Assembly (NCBI GenBank): GCA_025331565.1
Contig: JAFREQ010000035.1
Coordinates: forward strand, 2,728,001-2,792,000
Source of the DNA: Holacanthus passer
Lineage: Eukaryota; Chordata; Actinopteri; Pomacanthidae
Direction of reading: 5' to 3'
DNA: 64,000 nt
Below, one piece after another: positions 1-12,475 of this stretch. The position numbers were made by a program, and so were the translations under genes. Below the pieces are notes generated by a model. It was not told the DNA's origin. It made no database searches and saw nothing but the letters and a program-made list of their open reading frames with translations. Position 1 is the stretch's first letter; each line of letters starts with the position of its first letter.

Positions 1-20
1 ATGTATGATTGTATTATTTT

Positions 21-1131
21 AGGTGGCAAGGACAAGTTTATTCCAGCATGCATTCCATATGGTTTAGGTTTGTCCCATGTGGTTCTAATGAATTAGAAAT
101 GATGTAAACCAGCTACCTAAACAACTTCTTGTATTGCTTTCTAAGAGATGACAGATGCTAGGTTTGAGGTACATCAGTAATTTCTCTCTGTTCTGCCTAT
201 CAGCAGCTATGATCTACTCTTTGGTGGGTGAACAGCTGAGACAAGATGAACTACAGCAAGCTCAGCTCCTTTCCAGACATCCAACATTTTCACAGGCTAT
301 TTCTCTCTTTCCTGTCCTGCAAGTATAACATTACTCAAACCAAACTGATTGCAAAGGTGACCATGACAATTCAATCATTACCACACAGCAGGAATCTGAG
401 GAATGTTGCAAGAAAACTGGACTATAACCTAAAAACAGTTCACCACTCAGATAGGACAGAGCACTTAGTTTTGAAAGTTTGTAAACTTACAGTTTATGAG
501 TTATAATATATAATTGCGTTGATTTTTAAGTGGAAAGGACAAGTTTATTTCAGCACACATTCAACATGGTTTAGGTTTGTCCCATATGGTTCTAATGAAT
601 TACAAACGATGCAAACCAGCTACCTAAACAACTGCTTGGATCAGCTTCAGATGTTTTATAAGCTGAAGGTCTATCAGGAAACAATCAGCAGCTGTGATCC
701 ACTCTTTGTTGTTGAGTCAACTTCCTTTCCAGACATCCAACATTTTCAGCTATTGCTCTCATTCCTGCAAGTATTACTGAAACCAAATTGATCGCAAAGG
801 TGACCAAAGCAATTCAATCATGACTTTACTCCAGCACGATTTGTCCCATGTGGGTGGAATTAATTATGAATTATGCAAACCATGCATCTTGTATCTGCTT
901 CAGTTTTTTTTTTTATGAGAGATCCTATGTTACATGTGTGTTCAAGGTGTTTACCTGTTTATCCACACACTCTCAGCAGCTGTGTTACAGTCTTTGTTAT
1001 TGGGTCAACAACTGAGACAGGATGAACTTTCCAGACATCTAACATTTTCATCAGCTTGTTCTCTCATTCCTGCCCTGCAAGTATTACTGAAACCAAACTG
1101 ATCATCAAGGTGACCATAACAATTCAACAGT
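21..1131. repeat. Three degenerate tandem copies of a 300-360 bp unit
   Basis: Copy 1 is about 21-380 with unrelated sequence to about 527, copy 2 is about 528-822, and copy 3 is about 823-1131. Each has, in the same order, a 'tttgtcccat' block, a 'gcaaaccagctacc'-like block, a 'cagcagctgtgatc' block, 'ctttccagacatccaacatt', and 'gcaaaggtgaccataacaat'. Copies 1 and 2 are the most alike; copy 3 has lost part of its front. The open frames at 246-506 and 519-791 lie inside the repeat, do not share a reading frame along the unit and look like chance. Confidence 0.85.
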
Positions 1132-1299
1132 TTTTTTTATCCCTCTATTTCACACTCCCATAACCACGCCCATGCTGTCTGTCTGGGATGTTAGCACCCG
1201 TTAGCCAAGTGCTGAAACTTGACAGGAGGTTTATGGCAACATTATCCACATGACTGCAGCGTTATGTCAAAGTAACAAAGCCACATCTGGAGCCGCCTC

Positions 1300-1860
1300 C
1301 ACCCTTGATACCCGCCTTTCGCCGGTAACAATGGTGACGCAAGATCTGCGGCTAACCAGCGCGGCTAACGTTAAGCTAGCTCTGGAAGAACAACAGTAAA
1401 CAACAGGCCACATTTTGGGAATCCAACCCGACAAGTGTTCAACGAAACTACATCAACAGGTCTGTTAGTGGCGTTCAAAGCAGAACCGGGTCGTTCACAG
1501 ACACAACCGGCAGCAAAACCAGCATCTTGAAACTGTTATGTGGTTGCAAAGGTTGTATGAGTCCAGCCGACAAACAGGCACCTTCAGCGGCTTAAACCGA
1601 GACAAATCCTCACCCGAAGCGAGACTGTGACTCCTGGGGGACCCGGGACCAGCTCCTGGGGTCAGACCCGCCGTGTCATGGGTGCGTTTTCTCAACCAGA
1701 GAACCGGGGAAGAGGATTAGCTTTGCGGTCTGTAGCTTGACTCCGACGTCCCGGACTGAGGAAAAACGGAATCCAGGAATGTGACGTTCAGTCCGGCAGC
1801 GTTGACACGTGCACTCAGGAGCGAAGCATTGTGGGAAACGTGGTTCATTATTGACGTTTC
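1300..1860 (-). promoter_or_regulatory. CpG-rich promoter-like region, probably firing to the left
   Basis: CpG dinucleotides are frequent here, unlike the AT-rich sequence on both sides. Visible sites are TGACGT at 1782-1787 and 1852-1857, the E-box CACGTG at 1806-1811, and on the minus strand TTTCCCACAATGCTTCGC at about 1821-1839, which resembles a ZNF143/SBS element. There is no clear TATA box. Housekeeping-type CpG promoters look like this. It may be bidirectional. Confidence 0.6.
1614..1835 (-). other. Candidate noncoding first exon on the minus strand
   Basis: Read on the minus strand, the sequence runs from the ZNF143-like motif to a strong donor, TTCGG|gtgagg, with the exon's last base at 1614. 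The first ATG here (about 1680) opens only a very short frame, so this would be 5' UTR. The gene body would lie to the left, outside the window. In human, as I recall, CTIF is head-to-head with ZBTB7C, so ctif is a candidate; nothing here codes for it. Confidence 0.35.
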
Positions 1861-4800
1861 GCTTGAGGAAATAGTTGATTAACCACTATTGATGCCTCAT
1901 ATTTTTTTATACAAGATCAGGTCATGAACTAAAATTAAATAAGAATAAAATAAGAATTACAAATTAGCAAAACTCACATTTTATTTATCTTTATAATTTA
2001 GATTAAAAGATTTAACTACCTACTTAAATCTTATATTAATGTCTATGATGTAAATCCATTATGCCCTAATAATCATCTATCCCAGTGATGTAATTATGAA
2101 AACATCTGATCCTCTTATATATTTGTATATTATTATTATCTGTATAATATATTATTATATAAATTTTGAGGTTATAAAAATCAGAGATTGACTGACTCCT
2201 TTAAAAAATTACAAGAGGATCATTACCAATAGAATAATGGTCAGATTTTTATGCACAAAACAAGACATTTTAGCAAACTGTACATTTTTTAACAAGTCAC
2301 TTTAATAACTGATCTGATAAACTGATGACATTTTCTATTCATTCAAAAAATACATATAACATGAGAATAATATGCAAAGTTTACTGTGAACTAATGGCTG
2401 GTTCAGTTAAAATTCTGCTCCTTTCACTTTTTTGTGCTAGTGTTGGTATATTTTGTGGTTGTGGTTTATTTTGTGGTTTTATATTTGTGGTTATAATTTC
2501 CTTTATTTGTCTTTGCAGTGCTTGTTAACAGGTTAAATCCAGTCCCACGACTAAAATATGTGTGAATAATTCCCCCTCTTATTTCTCTGAATAATTGGTA
2601 AGTAAGTATTTGTTGTAAGTAGTAAGTACTTAATAGTTAAAGGAGTAGTTGGCTAATAGAACACAGGAGGTATATGTCAGATCTGAGGTGTTAATACAGG
2701 GTGAGTGTGAAACTAAACATGTGCAGCTGACTCTTCTTAAAATAAACATTTAAAAATAAATTTTTGCTCCGTCATATTTCTCAACTTAAAATCCACAGAA
2801 TCACACATGCACATATCTAAACCAGGACTAGAGTCTGTTTCCACCTCGCAACACAAATGACTGCAGATCCAACTTAAAACCTGCTGGAGTGTTGTAATGT
2901 AATCACGACCCCTTGTGGATGACGAGAAAAGTGCAGCTGTGTTTTTTTTTTTTTGCTCAAGTGTGTATGTGATTCTGTGTTAGTGTGAATGTGTAGCGTA
3001 CATATTATGAATATAGGATTTATCAGGGTCCTCAGTCAGTATTGCAGACAGCTGGAAGATGGAGCTCAGGCAGATTGACTGACAGATAGACCTGCACTTA
3101 AATATGACACAGAGCTTCCTGCAGCCGGTTCAACCAAGAAAACAGACAGAATGAGACACTGTACAGACAGATGAACTAAACTCTGCTTTAAAAGACAGGC
3201 AGATATGTCTGAAAGTGGACCAGCAGACAGACAGCTGAGTGGGAATCCCCCCTGCTCCAGATGGCTATGTTTGCCACCACAGTCAGAGGCTAATTAACTA
3301 TCATGGTGTGATGGAGACTCCAGCAGGTTACTGCAACCCCACCCTCTCCTTCCTCTCCTTCTTCTCAGTCTCCCTTTCCTCCCCACTCCCTCGCCCAGTT
3401 CTATGTCTATCCTTAGTCGTCCCATAATTACTTTGTTGTCCTCTTCACATCACCCGCAGCACCGCCCACCATTCATCGCTCCACTTCCCTCCCATACTGC
3501 TGTGCGTCTTCTCTGTGCAGATGCTCCATTTCCTGTCATCTCTTCTCACATGAACTCACCTATAGCTTTCGTCTTTTGATACATGTCTGGAGAAAGTAAA
3601 ACCTTTGATGCACCATCAAAGCAAAAAAAAAAAAAAAAGTCAGAAAACTACGCAGCAACACAGTAAAAGAAGTTGCTCTCTGTCTTATAAATCATATATG
3701 TTGTAAATCAGTGAGTCAACTGAGCTGAAGATTTGAGGCTTGTGTGAAACTAAGGTGTAAAAGATTCAATGTAATTTGCACTGTTGCCCAGGAAACCATA
3801 ATGTTGAGCTGCTATATAATTTCAATGTTCTAAAAATGTCAGCACTTATTGCAGCGCACGCAATACTTTGAAAAGTTGTTCACAAAAATGAATCCATTAT
3901 CATTGTTTTTTACATGTTGCTCCCTGTCCTTAGCAAAGTGCATCTAATAATATTAAAGACACCCACAGAGGAGGCATGATTTAAATCTTTTCTATGGAAT
4001 TTTTTTTATTGTTTTAATGCATGTAATCAGAAATGTATAGGATCTGAACAAGCAAGGTCAAACAAATCTTAAAGTACAATGATGTCAGTCACATTTCTTT
4101 TTAAGCAGTACCAACAGTTTATATATGAATTTACATGTAACATAAATCATGTTATGAGTTTTCTTTTGTTAGGCCTCTTCGTATTAATGTGACCTTTGCA
4201 GTTAATCATTTCAATGCTGGTAGAGTACATTTGGTGGAGCAGGAGAAAGAGAAGAGAAAGAGAAGCGAAGGCTGAAATTGGCCTTGCTCCTCAGGTCGCA
4301 ATGCACAAAGCTGAATCCCCACCAGAGGGATGGTACCAAGGCACCAATTAGCAGTGGAGAGGGCGCATGATGATATTTCCGTGTGCTTGTGGCCTGGGCA
4401 GCTCCGTCTGTGTGTTATAAAAGGCAAAACCATAAACATGGAATTAGACAGTACAGGCCCCACAGCTCTTAAGGTCACAGACTCTCCTCTCCTGTGGCTT
4501 GTGAGAGCAACGGTGTGATATAAACAACGCTGGCCAGCAAACTGTTATTACTGTATGTGCAGGTTTTATAACAGAGCGGCTGATTATTTGTGCTTGTCAG
4601 TATGTGAAGTTCATTAGGCCAGCGGCTCTGATGCTGCGGTTCTGCTCTTTTATTGTTAGGTCGAATGGGTGCAGAAGATACAGTAGGTGTGGGAGAAAGA
4701 TCACTGTGAACCAGATAGAGAGAAACTAAGTGGGTGGAAGTGACTGAACATCTCTTTGTGTAAAACACACACAGGCTCACTCTCTCACACACACGCATTA

Positions 4801-5431
4801 ACACTCAGACAAATAAACACACTGAAATTGGCCAGGGTTCAATCTGTTGAGTAACAAAAACATGATAGCTTTCTAACCAGCAGGTGGGGGCAGTAGACAG
4901 ATCATAGGACTGTACACTGAGCAGGGCTATTATAATGTGCAGTAAATCATAGATCTACTCTAACCTACATACACAGGGGTGGAAAGAAAATCATGAAATA
5001 CTCAGTCTACTGTAACACGAAATACCTGCAATAATGTGGAACTGATCATATAACGTATTATTATATTATTTGAGACTGTCAGACATGTATTTATTCATAT
5101 ACCCATCAACATATATCTATTAATTTAAACACACTTTATCAACAAGCAGCAGTGAATAGTGAGATGGGATTTTGTTACTTTGGATGAATCCTCCCTCAAC
5201 ATTGACAATTTGTACACAATTCGAAAGCACACAGGCTCACGAGTCTGTCTGCGCTAACTATTTTAAGATCTCAATATCATAACAGTTGCTTATTTTGTAA
5301 CAGCAGGTCAAACCAAGCAGAACAGAAGAAAAAAAAGTAGGTGAGAAAAAAACTTACATTTTTGCCATGTTTGTGTAAATTTGGTTCAGTATCACTTATT
5401 CTGACTTTTTGTTAGTAAAACATCATAAATG
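1861..5431. other. Intergenic or intronic, no gene
   Basis: AT-rich sequence with a poly(T) at 2941-2954, a poly(A) at 3624-3638 and a diffuse 'gacaga'-rich patch around 3050-3240. No coding-like frame was found. Confidence 0.6.
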
Positions 5432-5727
5432 TAGGGCTGCAAATAACAATTTTCATTAGTGATTAATCTGTCAGTTATAATCATATTTAATTGACAATTG
5501 TTTTAATCTATAAAATGTCCAATATCCAAGAGCACAAATTGACATCAGTAAATTGTTTCCAAAATGTCAGTCCAAAATCCAATAATAACATTTTCTGTCA
5601 GATTTATCAAGTAAAGCAGTAAATTCTCACATTTGTGAACCTACAACCATCAAAAAATCAAATTAATCAAAAGAGTTGCTGATTCATTTTCTTCTAATAT
5701 GTTATTCAATTATTCAATGAATTCTTG
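5432..5727 (+). mobile_element. Family D copy 1 ('gggctgcaaataac' element)
   Basis: It starts 'gtagggctgcaaataac', then has 'gattaatctgtcagttat' and 'tctataaaatgtc', and runs to 'aattaatcaaaagagttgctgattcatttt'. It matches the order of blocks in the copies near 22340 and 23840. I recall it as a widespread short DNA-transposon-like repeat of percomorph fish. The right terminus is worn. Confidence 0.7.
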
Positions 5728-6059
5728 TATTTTTTTTCAGGTTTTTTTTGTCATTTTCAGACACAAAAGAGATGAAGAGTGAATTCAAACAAGTCAAAAG
5801 GGATCATTCACAGTGCAAGATAATTATTTTGTAATAACCAAGAAAAATTCATTAAACTCAACTTATCAGCTCTTTACTTTGTCCTTCAGCTTACCCCTCC
5901 AGGAGCAGAGGGGCCACACTGGTCTCACCCCCCCCTCCGTCCTGTCCTCAGCAGCCTCACACTCCCCCTGCTGTTGAGCTGCGGTAGAGCGTGGACCGTC
6001 TGAGGAGTGCGTTGACAGCTCCGGGCTGTGTGTGTGCCCGCCTGCATGTATGGTGAGCA

Positions 6060-6460
6060 CCCGTTGAGTAGGTGGGTCTGCTGGAAGGGAGTGGGAGAGG
6101 TGGGAAAGGGGCAGATGGAACACAGAAGGAAGTTCACCAGCGACACATAGTGTGTCAGAAAGCGGAGAGGGACGGAGAGGGAGGGGTTCAGAGAGAGGTA
6201 GAGGAGGCCAAACTGAGAGGACGAGGGGACGGATAGGCAGAGAGAAAGGGTGGCAAGGGGAGGTGGAGTAGGAGAGGTGAGAGATGTGTCAGGTACCAGA
6301 GGGAGAGGTGAGAGAGACGCGACGAGCAGCAGGGGTAGGAGGGAGGGTGACAGGTAGGGATGGAGGGTGGAGGAGTTGGGGGGTGATAATGATGTCAGGT
6401 GCAGGAGGGTACTGGGTTTGGGTGGACGGTGGACGGATGGGAGGGAGGGAGAGACACACT
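6060..6460 (+). repeat. Purine-rich, G-rich low-complexity tract
   Basis: The + strand is overwhelmingly G and A, with many GGG runs (for example around 6330-6450). This gives long but meaningless open frames on both strands. Such tracts can form triplex or quadruplex DNA. Confidence 0.6.
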
Positions 6461-8513
6461 CCTGTGACCTTCAACAATAGTTTGATAGTTGGATGTGACC
6501 AAGAAAGTAACTGAAATAGTCTCTCACAAAAAGATGTTATTTGTAGTTAATTGTCTAAAATATAATTTATCTGACTTACGTTGGACGGGTTGTGGCTTGG
6601 CAGTGAAGTGTTCTAATCTGGGACTGACCAAAACTCCTACAGTATTATCATCATGTTCAAAAAGATATTGATTTGACTTTGAGCCCAACACTTTTTATTC
6701 TTGGTATCATACCTATACCTATATCTATCTTATCTATATCCCCCCAAAAAATCCATCCAAATATTGAACAGCGAATAGTGAGACGACTGTGTTATGAAGA
6801 ACTGCAACTGAAAACCCATTTATGTAGAAAAGGGCACCACTTGTTTGCTGAGTCGCTCTGTTGGGACTTGACTTGATGTACAAATGCTGACAATACAAAT
6901 GTTTTTAAAGTCAAAAAGTATTTTCTTTTCCCCCAATTAATATATCTAGAAAATAAGTTACTTCCTGAAACTTGTTGAAAATAATCTCCATTATCATCAG
7001 AATATATAAATTCAGTAAGTTATAAAGATCCCCTCCAGACATGGTTTTAAAAATTTTATAAGGACGAACATAAGCATATAAAAACGTGCTTGGAATAATA
7101 ATTTGTGTCTGATGCGTTTTTTTTTCTCCACAAAAAAGTTCAATTAAGCAGTTAAGAATTTTTAAAATTACATCTACTCTTTCTCCCTCATTGCAAAATC
7201 AATATTAATGAATATTTTAATTTCAGTAGTTTAACTGCTGTGCATGAGATGCCTCCTACTTTGGGAAGCCCATTCTCAGCGTAAATGTGCACTGGATTAC
7301 ATTTGTAAGATGCATGTTGGATCACGATTGGCTTCCAAACTCGTAATGCCACAAAATCCTACTTGTTGGTGCACATGCTAAACTGAAGTTGAGCCCGGAG
7401 AAAGTGATGAATGTGAAAACTGTCTTCTAGTGTCTGAACATACATCATTCTGCAAGTGAAGTAACAATAAGCAAAACATAGTTGAGTCGAGGGGGACTTT
7501 CACAAAGTTGATCCCAACCCCACTACATGCTCAGTGTCAAGAGCATTTAAAGTACTTAAACATAAAAACCCTACAGCTCCCTATTCTCATGTAACTCGAA
7601 AACAGACACAACCCAATACGATGTAATGTGTTTGTTCAAATCTATTAAACTAACTTTTTTCGCCTGAATATTTGTGACAGATGTCAATGACACGTTTCCT
7701 GTTCATTTACGTCAGCCCTCAGGGATTTTTCATTATCCTCTGTGTCAGTGCGCTGGCAGTTTAATCGAGTCTAGTCTAGTCTCTCATTTATGGGCTATGG
7801 AGGGGCATTATGCTGTCTGGGCACGAGGAAGTGCTGGAGTCATTTCAGCCATTTGGAGACAAAAGGAAAGTTTGAAAAAAAATTTGAGGAATTACATTTA
7901 CAGCCCTGTGATACAATAGTACAACTTAAATGTGTGTTTGACCTCCTTTGTGAAAGCATGCAAGCATAATTTATAATTTCGCTTGAACTTATATTTTTGG
8001 ATTCGTCTCGCTCTGTCTGTTTGCATTTACTTACTGATATGAATATGAGGTCTGGTATTCTGTCTTTAGTTTTGATTAAAGAGTAGTTTTTGTCTTACAG
8101 CAACTTGCTTTCTCATGCATATTTCTTTGCATGATGTGGCTACATGGTTTCACTCCTTTCCTCGTGAGTATGGGTGTGTGCGTGTGGACTCTGGTGTGTG
8201 TTGAGCAGGAGGACTCCAACTAGGGGTGTTAAAACCAAAATCTCAGCCCACTGACTGACCTTGTCTGAACTGTACAGTGGACACAGTGATAGCATGAGGT
8301 GCCTTCAGGTCAGAATAGGGTGTTAAAATTACCCAGCATACTGTAACATCTGTGTGTGTGCTTGTTTGTGTCTTGTCTGGGAGGGGGGGGATGAAAGGAG
8401 TGCGTCTGGTTATATGGCGTTCATGCCCAGCCAAACTACATCCCACACAGGGCTGAGAGACTGTGGGCTCCTCTGGACCTTTTTTTAATTAAAACTCCTC
8501 ACTTTCTTCTGTA

Positions 8514-8544
<31 letters not shown>
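8514..8544. repeat. (TG)n followed by (GA)n microsatellite
   Basis: About ten TG units run into five GA units. Confidence 0.9.
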
Positions 8545-8545
<1 letters not shown>

Positions 8546-9274
8546 CATGTGTCTGTCATGGCTGCAATCATTTTCATGTTGTCACGGTTGCTAAATACAT
8601 TTATTTTCCAGACGTCTCTAATATAGACATGTGAGTGTGAACTAATTGTATTGTAGCTGCTAATAAAGTAAAATCTTTTCATTTTTAATAAAAACAAATA
8701 GATGAGATGTAGAAATGTAGAATAGCAGCTGCCATCATTATGCTCATAATAGCCAAGTCAATCAATATAATTAATGTAATTGAACTATTAACTGATAGGA
8801 AAAACTGATTACATTGTAATATTTATTAAAATCTATATTCTTTTATTTATTTTGTACCTTCAAACTTAAGTTGATCCTGTCAGTAAAGCTTTGTGTTAGT
8901 CAGTCAGAGCGTCCTTAAATATCACATTACCTTTTCATGACTATTTATCTATTAACTATTATATCGCTCTATTTGTAAGAACAGTCATCAACTATTTTAT
9001 AGCACTAACTAAAGCGAATAAAAGTTGCACATCAAGCTGTGTCATCACAGGGTTCACTCGCACGCTGAACTTGCTCAGGTGAGCTCTTACAGCTGAGAGT
9101 TGCTATGGTATTCACTTGACTTATCTTTAGAGAGTTATTTTTAAAACTGTGTCTGCGTCAGTGTAAGTCACACAAGCTCGTGTCCCTTTAAATGAAAGGA
9201 AATTCAAATATATTTTAAGGGAGTTTTAAATTGAGCTGAAATTAGTTTTTTTTTTTTTATGTGCATTGATTTTG

Positions 9275-9500
9275 GTATCATGGCTGTTGTGAGCAGGACA
9301 ACAGGAGCAGGACCCAGATCAATGATTTATTCACAAAAAAAGCAAATGCAAAGCTTACATGACCACGAGGGAGGCAGGTAGGCACACAGGTAACAGAAAC
9401 ACAAAGCAAAAAGCAACTGCATGAGTGGGAATTATCTGGTTAAATACCTGCAGGGCTGATGAGGGATGAGTGGAAACAGGTGAGCAGGTGGGCAGGGAAA
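9275..9500 (+). mobile_element. Family C copy 1 (partial)
   Basis: The stretch 'ggagcaggacccagatcaatgatttatt' followed by an A-rich region and 'acaggtgagcagg' parallels the copy at 62480-62950 in block order. The part after about 9500 is G-rich and less alike. Confidence 0.5.
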
Positions 9501-10602
9501 GTCAGGTGAGAGGGACGGGAGGTAATGAGGTTATTGCAGGGCAGGAGGGAGTGGCTGGGTGTGGGAGTGAGATGACAGGAGAAAAGGTTAGAGGGCATCT
9601 GGGGGACAGGATGAAAACAGCAGTGAAAGTGTTTGAGGAAGTGGTGCAATAAAATAATCTGAAATCCTTACATTAATAAAAAAAAAGAAAGAAATACATC
9701 CAGCATCCAGTACAGAACCCCATACTGTTCAATATCAAACAAATAAAAAAGGCACGATGAAGTAAAGAAACATATGGATAAATTGTATAAAAAACAATTT
9801 GTGAAAAGTGACCACAGTGAAAGTCTGCCTTTTTAATCTTTGCACAATTGTGTGACTTTCTCTGAGACACATCTTCAGATTCAAAATGTCGTCATTAACG
9901 CTGGCTTTTCACTTTGATTCTGAGTACTAAACCAAGCTCACGACCCTGCCTTGCTAAGTAACCAGGTAGGTAGGCAGCATGTGAAGCCTTTTTAAGCCCA
10001 GTAAATACAAGGACATGTTAGTTTCTGTCTGTGTACTGTGTTTATTTACGGCAGCGGTTTGATAGTTGACTCAGGATTAAACATGTGATTGGGAAAGGTA
10101 ACACCTTTGTCATGAAAAGTCATATTATGAATGCAGTGACATGAAATAAAAGTGTTCGTGGGATAAATGCCAGTATGAAAACTGATGAAAAAGGGCATTT
10201 TGAAATAAAAATGAGCACCAATAAAAACTCTTATTATGAAAATAAGAATCGTGAAACAACATTTAATAATAACATGTTGAGTTTTAATAATTCGTTCAAC
10301 ATTTATGTCATAGTTGCACATTTATTTATGACCACTTTGAGGTTCCATACACAGGGCATGGCTGCTATTTTAAAGTCTTGACAAAGCCTGAACGGAGTAG
10401 TGAAGCACCTGTGGGGCGTCACCCTGAATCTAGACCCCTAATAACAGCCCTGCAGAGACAAGAGAAGTGCAAGAAGTGTGTTTGTGTGCGTGTGTACGTG
10501 TGTGTTTGTGGTTGGACCGTGGCCGTCATGATGAGAGGAGGTTGGGGGCTGCACTGTAGTGGCTAAAGATGTAATCAAGAGTACAAAGTTTCTGTGTGTA
10601 GA

Positions 10603-10622
10603 TATGTGTGTGTGTGTGTGTA
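10603..10622. repeat. (TG)n microsatellite
   Basis: About nine TG units. Confidence 0.85.
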
Positions 10623-10870
10623 TTGGTGGCTTCGCTGAACCACCCCCATACAGTAACGCATGATGCTTAGTGCAGCAGGGACGGGGTGTGGGTTTCTCTT
10701 CATCGTGAGCAAATTGTACAAAAAAGACACACAGTGTGGAGGGAGACAGTAATGTGCATCCAAGTTTTACATTTCTGCTTTGTGAAAGAAGAGGTAAACG
10801 CACACTGACACGACGTGCAAGCAAGCTGATTGCTGTTTATTGCCAATAATCGCTGGTTCCAATAATTTGG

Positions 10871-10889
10871 ACACACACACACACAATAG

Positions 10890-10921
<32 letters not shown>
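10871..10921. repeat. (AC)7 and (GT)14 in inverted arrangement
   Basis: An (AC)7 run at 10871-10884 is followed after nine bases by a (GT)14 run at 10894-10921. The two arms are complementary, so the single strand can fold into a perfect hairpin of up to about 14 bp. Confidence 0.9.
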
Positions 10922-11079
10922 ATTGTGACTCATGTTGGAACATGCCTGTGTTTCAGATTTCTGAGTTTTCTAGTCAGTCACGTTCTGTTTGTTGGCAGAA
11001 GTGGCAGGTTCATCATCATCACGATTACACACACATACACAAATATACAAACTCAGTCATCGGGTTTAACTAAGGCCAC

Positions 11080-11095
11080 GTATACGTACGTATAC
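11080..11095. repeat. 16-bp perfect palindrome
   Basis: GTATACGTACGTATAC reads the same on both strands. It sits about 160 bp to the right of the AC/GT hairpin. Confidence 0.9.
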
Positions 11096-11342
11096 TTCTC
11101 AATGTACACAGTTTCACAATTACCTTTACCACACACTGTCGAGAGATTTCATTGAAACTACTGTTTTTCTGAAGACATTCACACTGAAATCTGTAGATTA
11201 TCCAAAATAATCAGGACTTTCTCTCTGGAGGAAGAGCTGTTGAATTTTTTAAATGTCATTTTTCAATGGTGTGAGTAGCACAAACAAAATTCCATTCACC
11301 TTCATTTGGTGGCAGCTGAAATCACTGACACAGACTCAGACA

Positions 11343-11857
11343 CAGAGCAGAATGTAACTAAGCACATTTGCTTAAATACTGTACCCAAGTACAATTTTGA
11401 GGTACATGTACCTTACTTACCTGAGCTTCCAATACACAGTGTACTACTTTAGACTTGTGCTTCACTACATGTCAGAGAGAGTTAAGGTAGTTTTTACTCC
11501 ACTACATATATTTCAAAGTTTTAGTTATTTACTTTGTATATTATCTATACACAAAGATGAACTTAATGATGAACCTAATATCAACTTAAACATGAAATAT
11601 GGTACTTTGTTAGAGAATAATCTACTGTATAAAAAACTATATATAAAATAGGTCAAATAGATAGAATATATAATAATAGAACACACATTACTACTTCTAC
11701 TTTTAATACTTAAAGTACATTGTGCTGATGATACTTCTGTATTTTTTAAAAATGTTATTATGAATGCAGGACTTTTACTCATCATGGATTTTATTTTACA
11801 TTACAGTACTGATTCTTTTTACACAAGTAAAGGACCTTAATGATTATTCCACCACTG
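11343..11857 (+). mobile_element. Family R copy 1, nearly full length
   Basis: The left end is cagagcagaatgtaactaag and the right end ttccaccactg (11847-11857), a worn pair of CAGTGGTGGAA-type inverted ends. Inside are 'gtacaattttgaggtac', 'ttttactccactaca', and 'aaagtacattgtgctgatgatacttctgta'. There is no transposase. The CAG-starting ends suggest a non-autonomous hAT-type element, but this is inferred. Confidence 0.75.
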
Positions 11858-12199
11858 GACACAGATATCTGAAAACCTGGACATACTATCTGCACAGCTA
11901 GGATGATATGAAGAAGGTGAGGAAATATGTTGTTTTTTGTAATTTGGGTGAACCAAGACTTTACGATTACAACAACAATAAAAAAAAGATACTTCTGAAG
12001 GCAGAGCCGTCTCATAAAATTTGAGAAATGCTTTTAGATTGTGAGTGACGCACTGAAATATTTCTTTCACTCTGGGTTTGTGGAGAGTGTTTTTAATTCG
12101 CAGTTAACCGTGTGGCTGCAGGCCGAGTGGCCACTGCGGTAGAAAGGCAGCAGTCAAGAGTCCCTTTTTCATGACCTGTTTGGGTGAGGAACTCTGCTG

Positions 12200-12475
12200 A
12201 CACACAACCAACATTTATGTGCATACAAATACACTCATGCTCGGACACGCCCATACTGCATGTGCACGTAGGTACGCACACACAGCGTGACCCACACGCG
12301 GACTCCACTGCTTCATACTGGCCAAACATGTGTGTACATGTGCACAGAAATACACACTAAATTCAACGTATGCATAGATGTATACAGACACGCATGCATG
12401 CTCACACCTCAACACATACACACACACTGTCGACACACACATGCACACACACTGTAGACACACGCACAGTATTTA
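12200..12475. repeat. CA-rich imperfect repeat region
   Basis: Irregular CA/TG-rich sequence with many ACACAC runs gives spurious Cys/Val-rich frames on the minus strand. Confidence 0.7.

Larger units (their letters stand above)
5728..9274. other. No gene recognised
   Basis: Apart from the purine tract and the TG/GA microsatellite entered separately, I see only AT-rich sequence and short chance frames. Confidence 0.55.

Noticed and set aside
21..1131. CRISPR-like or viral long-terminal-repeat reading of the tandem array
   Set aside because: Units are long, diverged and directly adjacent. There are no short identical repeats with spacers, no primer-binding site and no retroviral coding sequence.
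1495..1695. 66-codon minus-strand frame in the CpG block
   Set aside because: It starts at a non-ATG codon and runs through the predicted splice donor at 1613/1614, so it is better read as 5' UTR and intron.
4974..5160. Possible family R left end ('caggggtggaaagaaaat')
   Set aside because: Only the first dozen bases look like R; the following sequence diverges too far to call.
10438..10824. 128-codon minus-strand frame
   Set aside because: His/Thr-rich translation caused by TG-rich DNA, with no domain.
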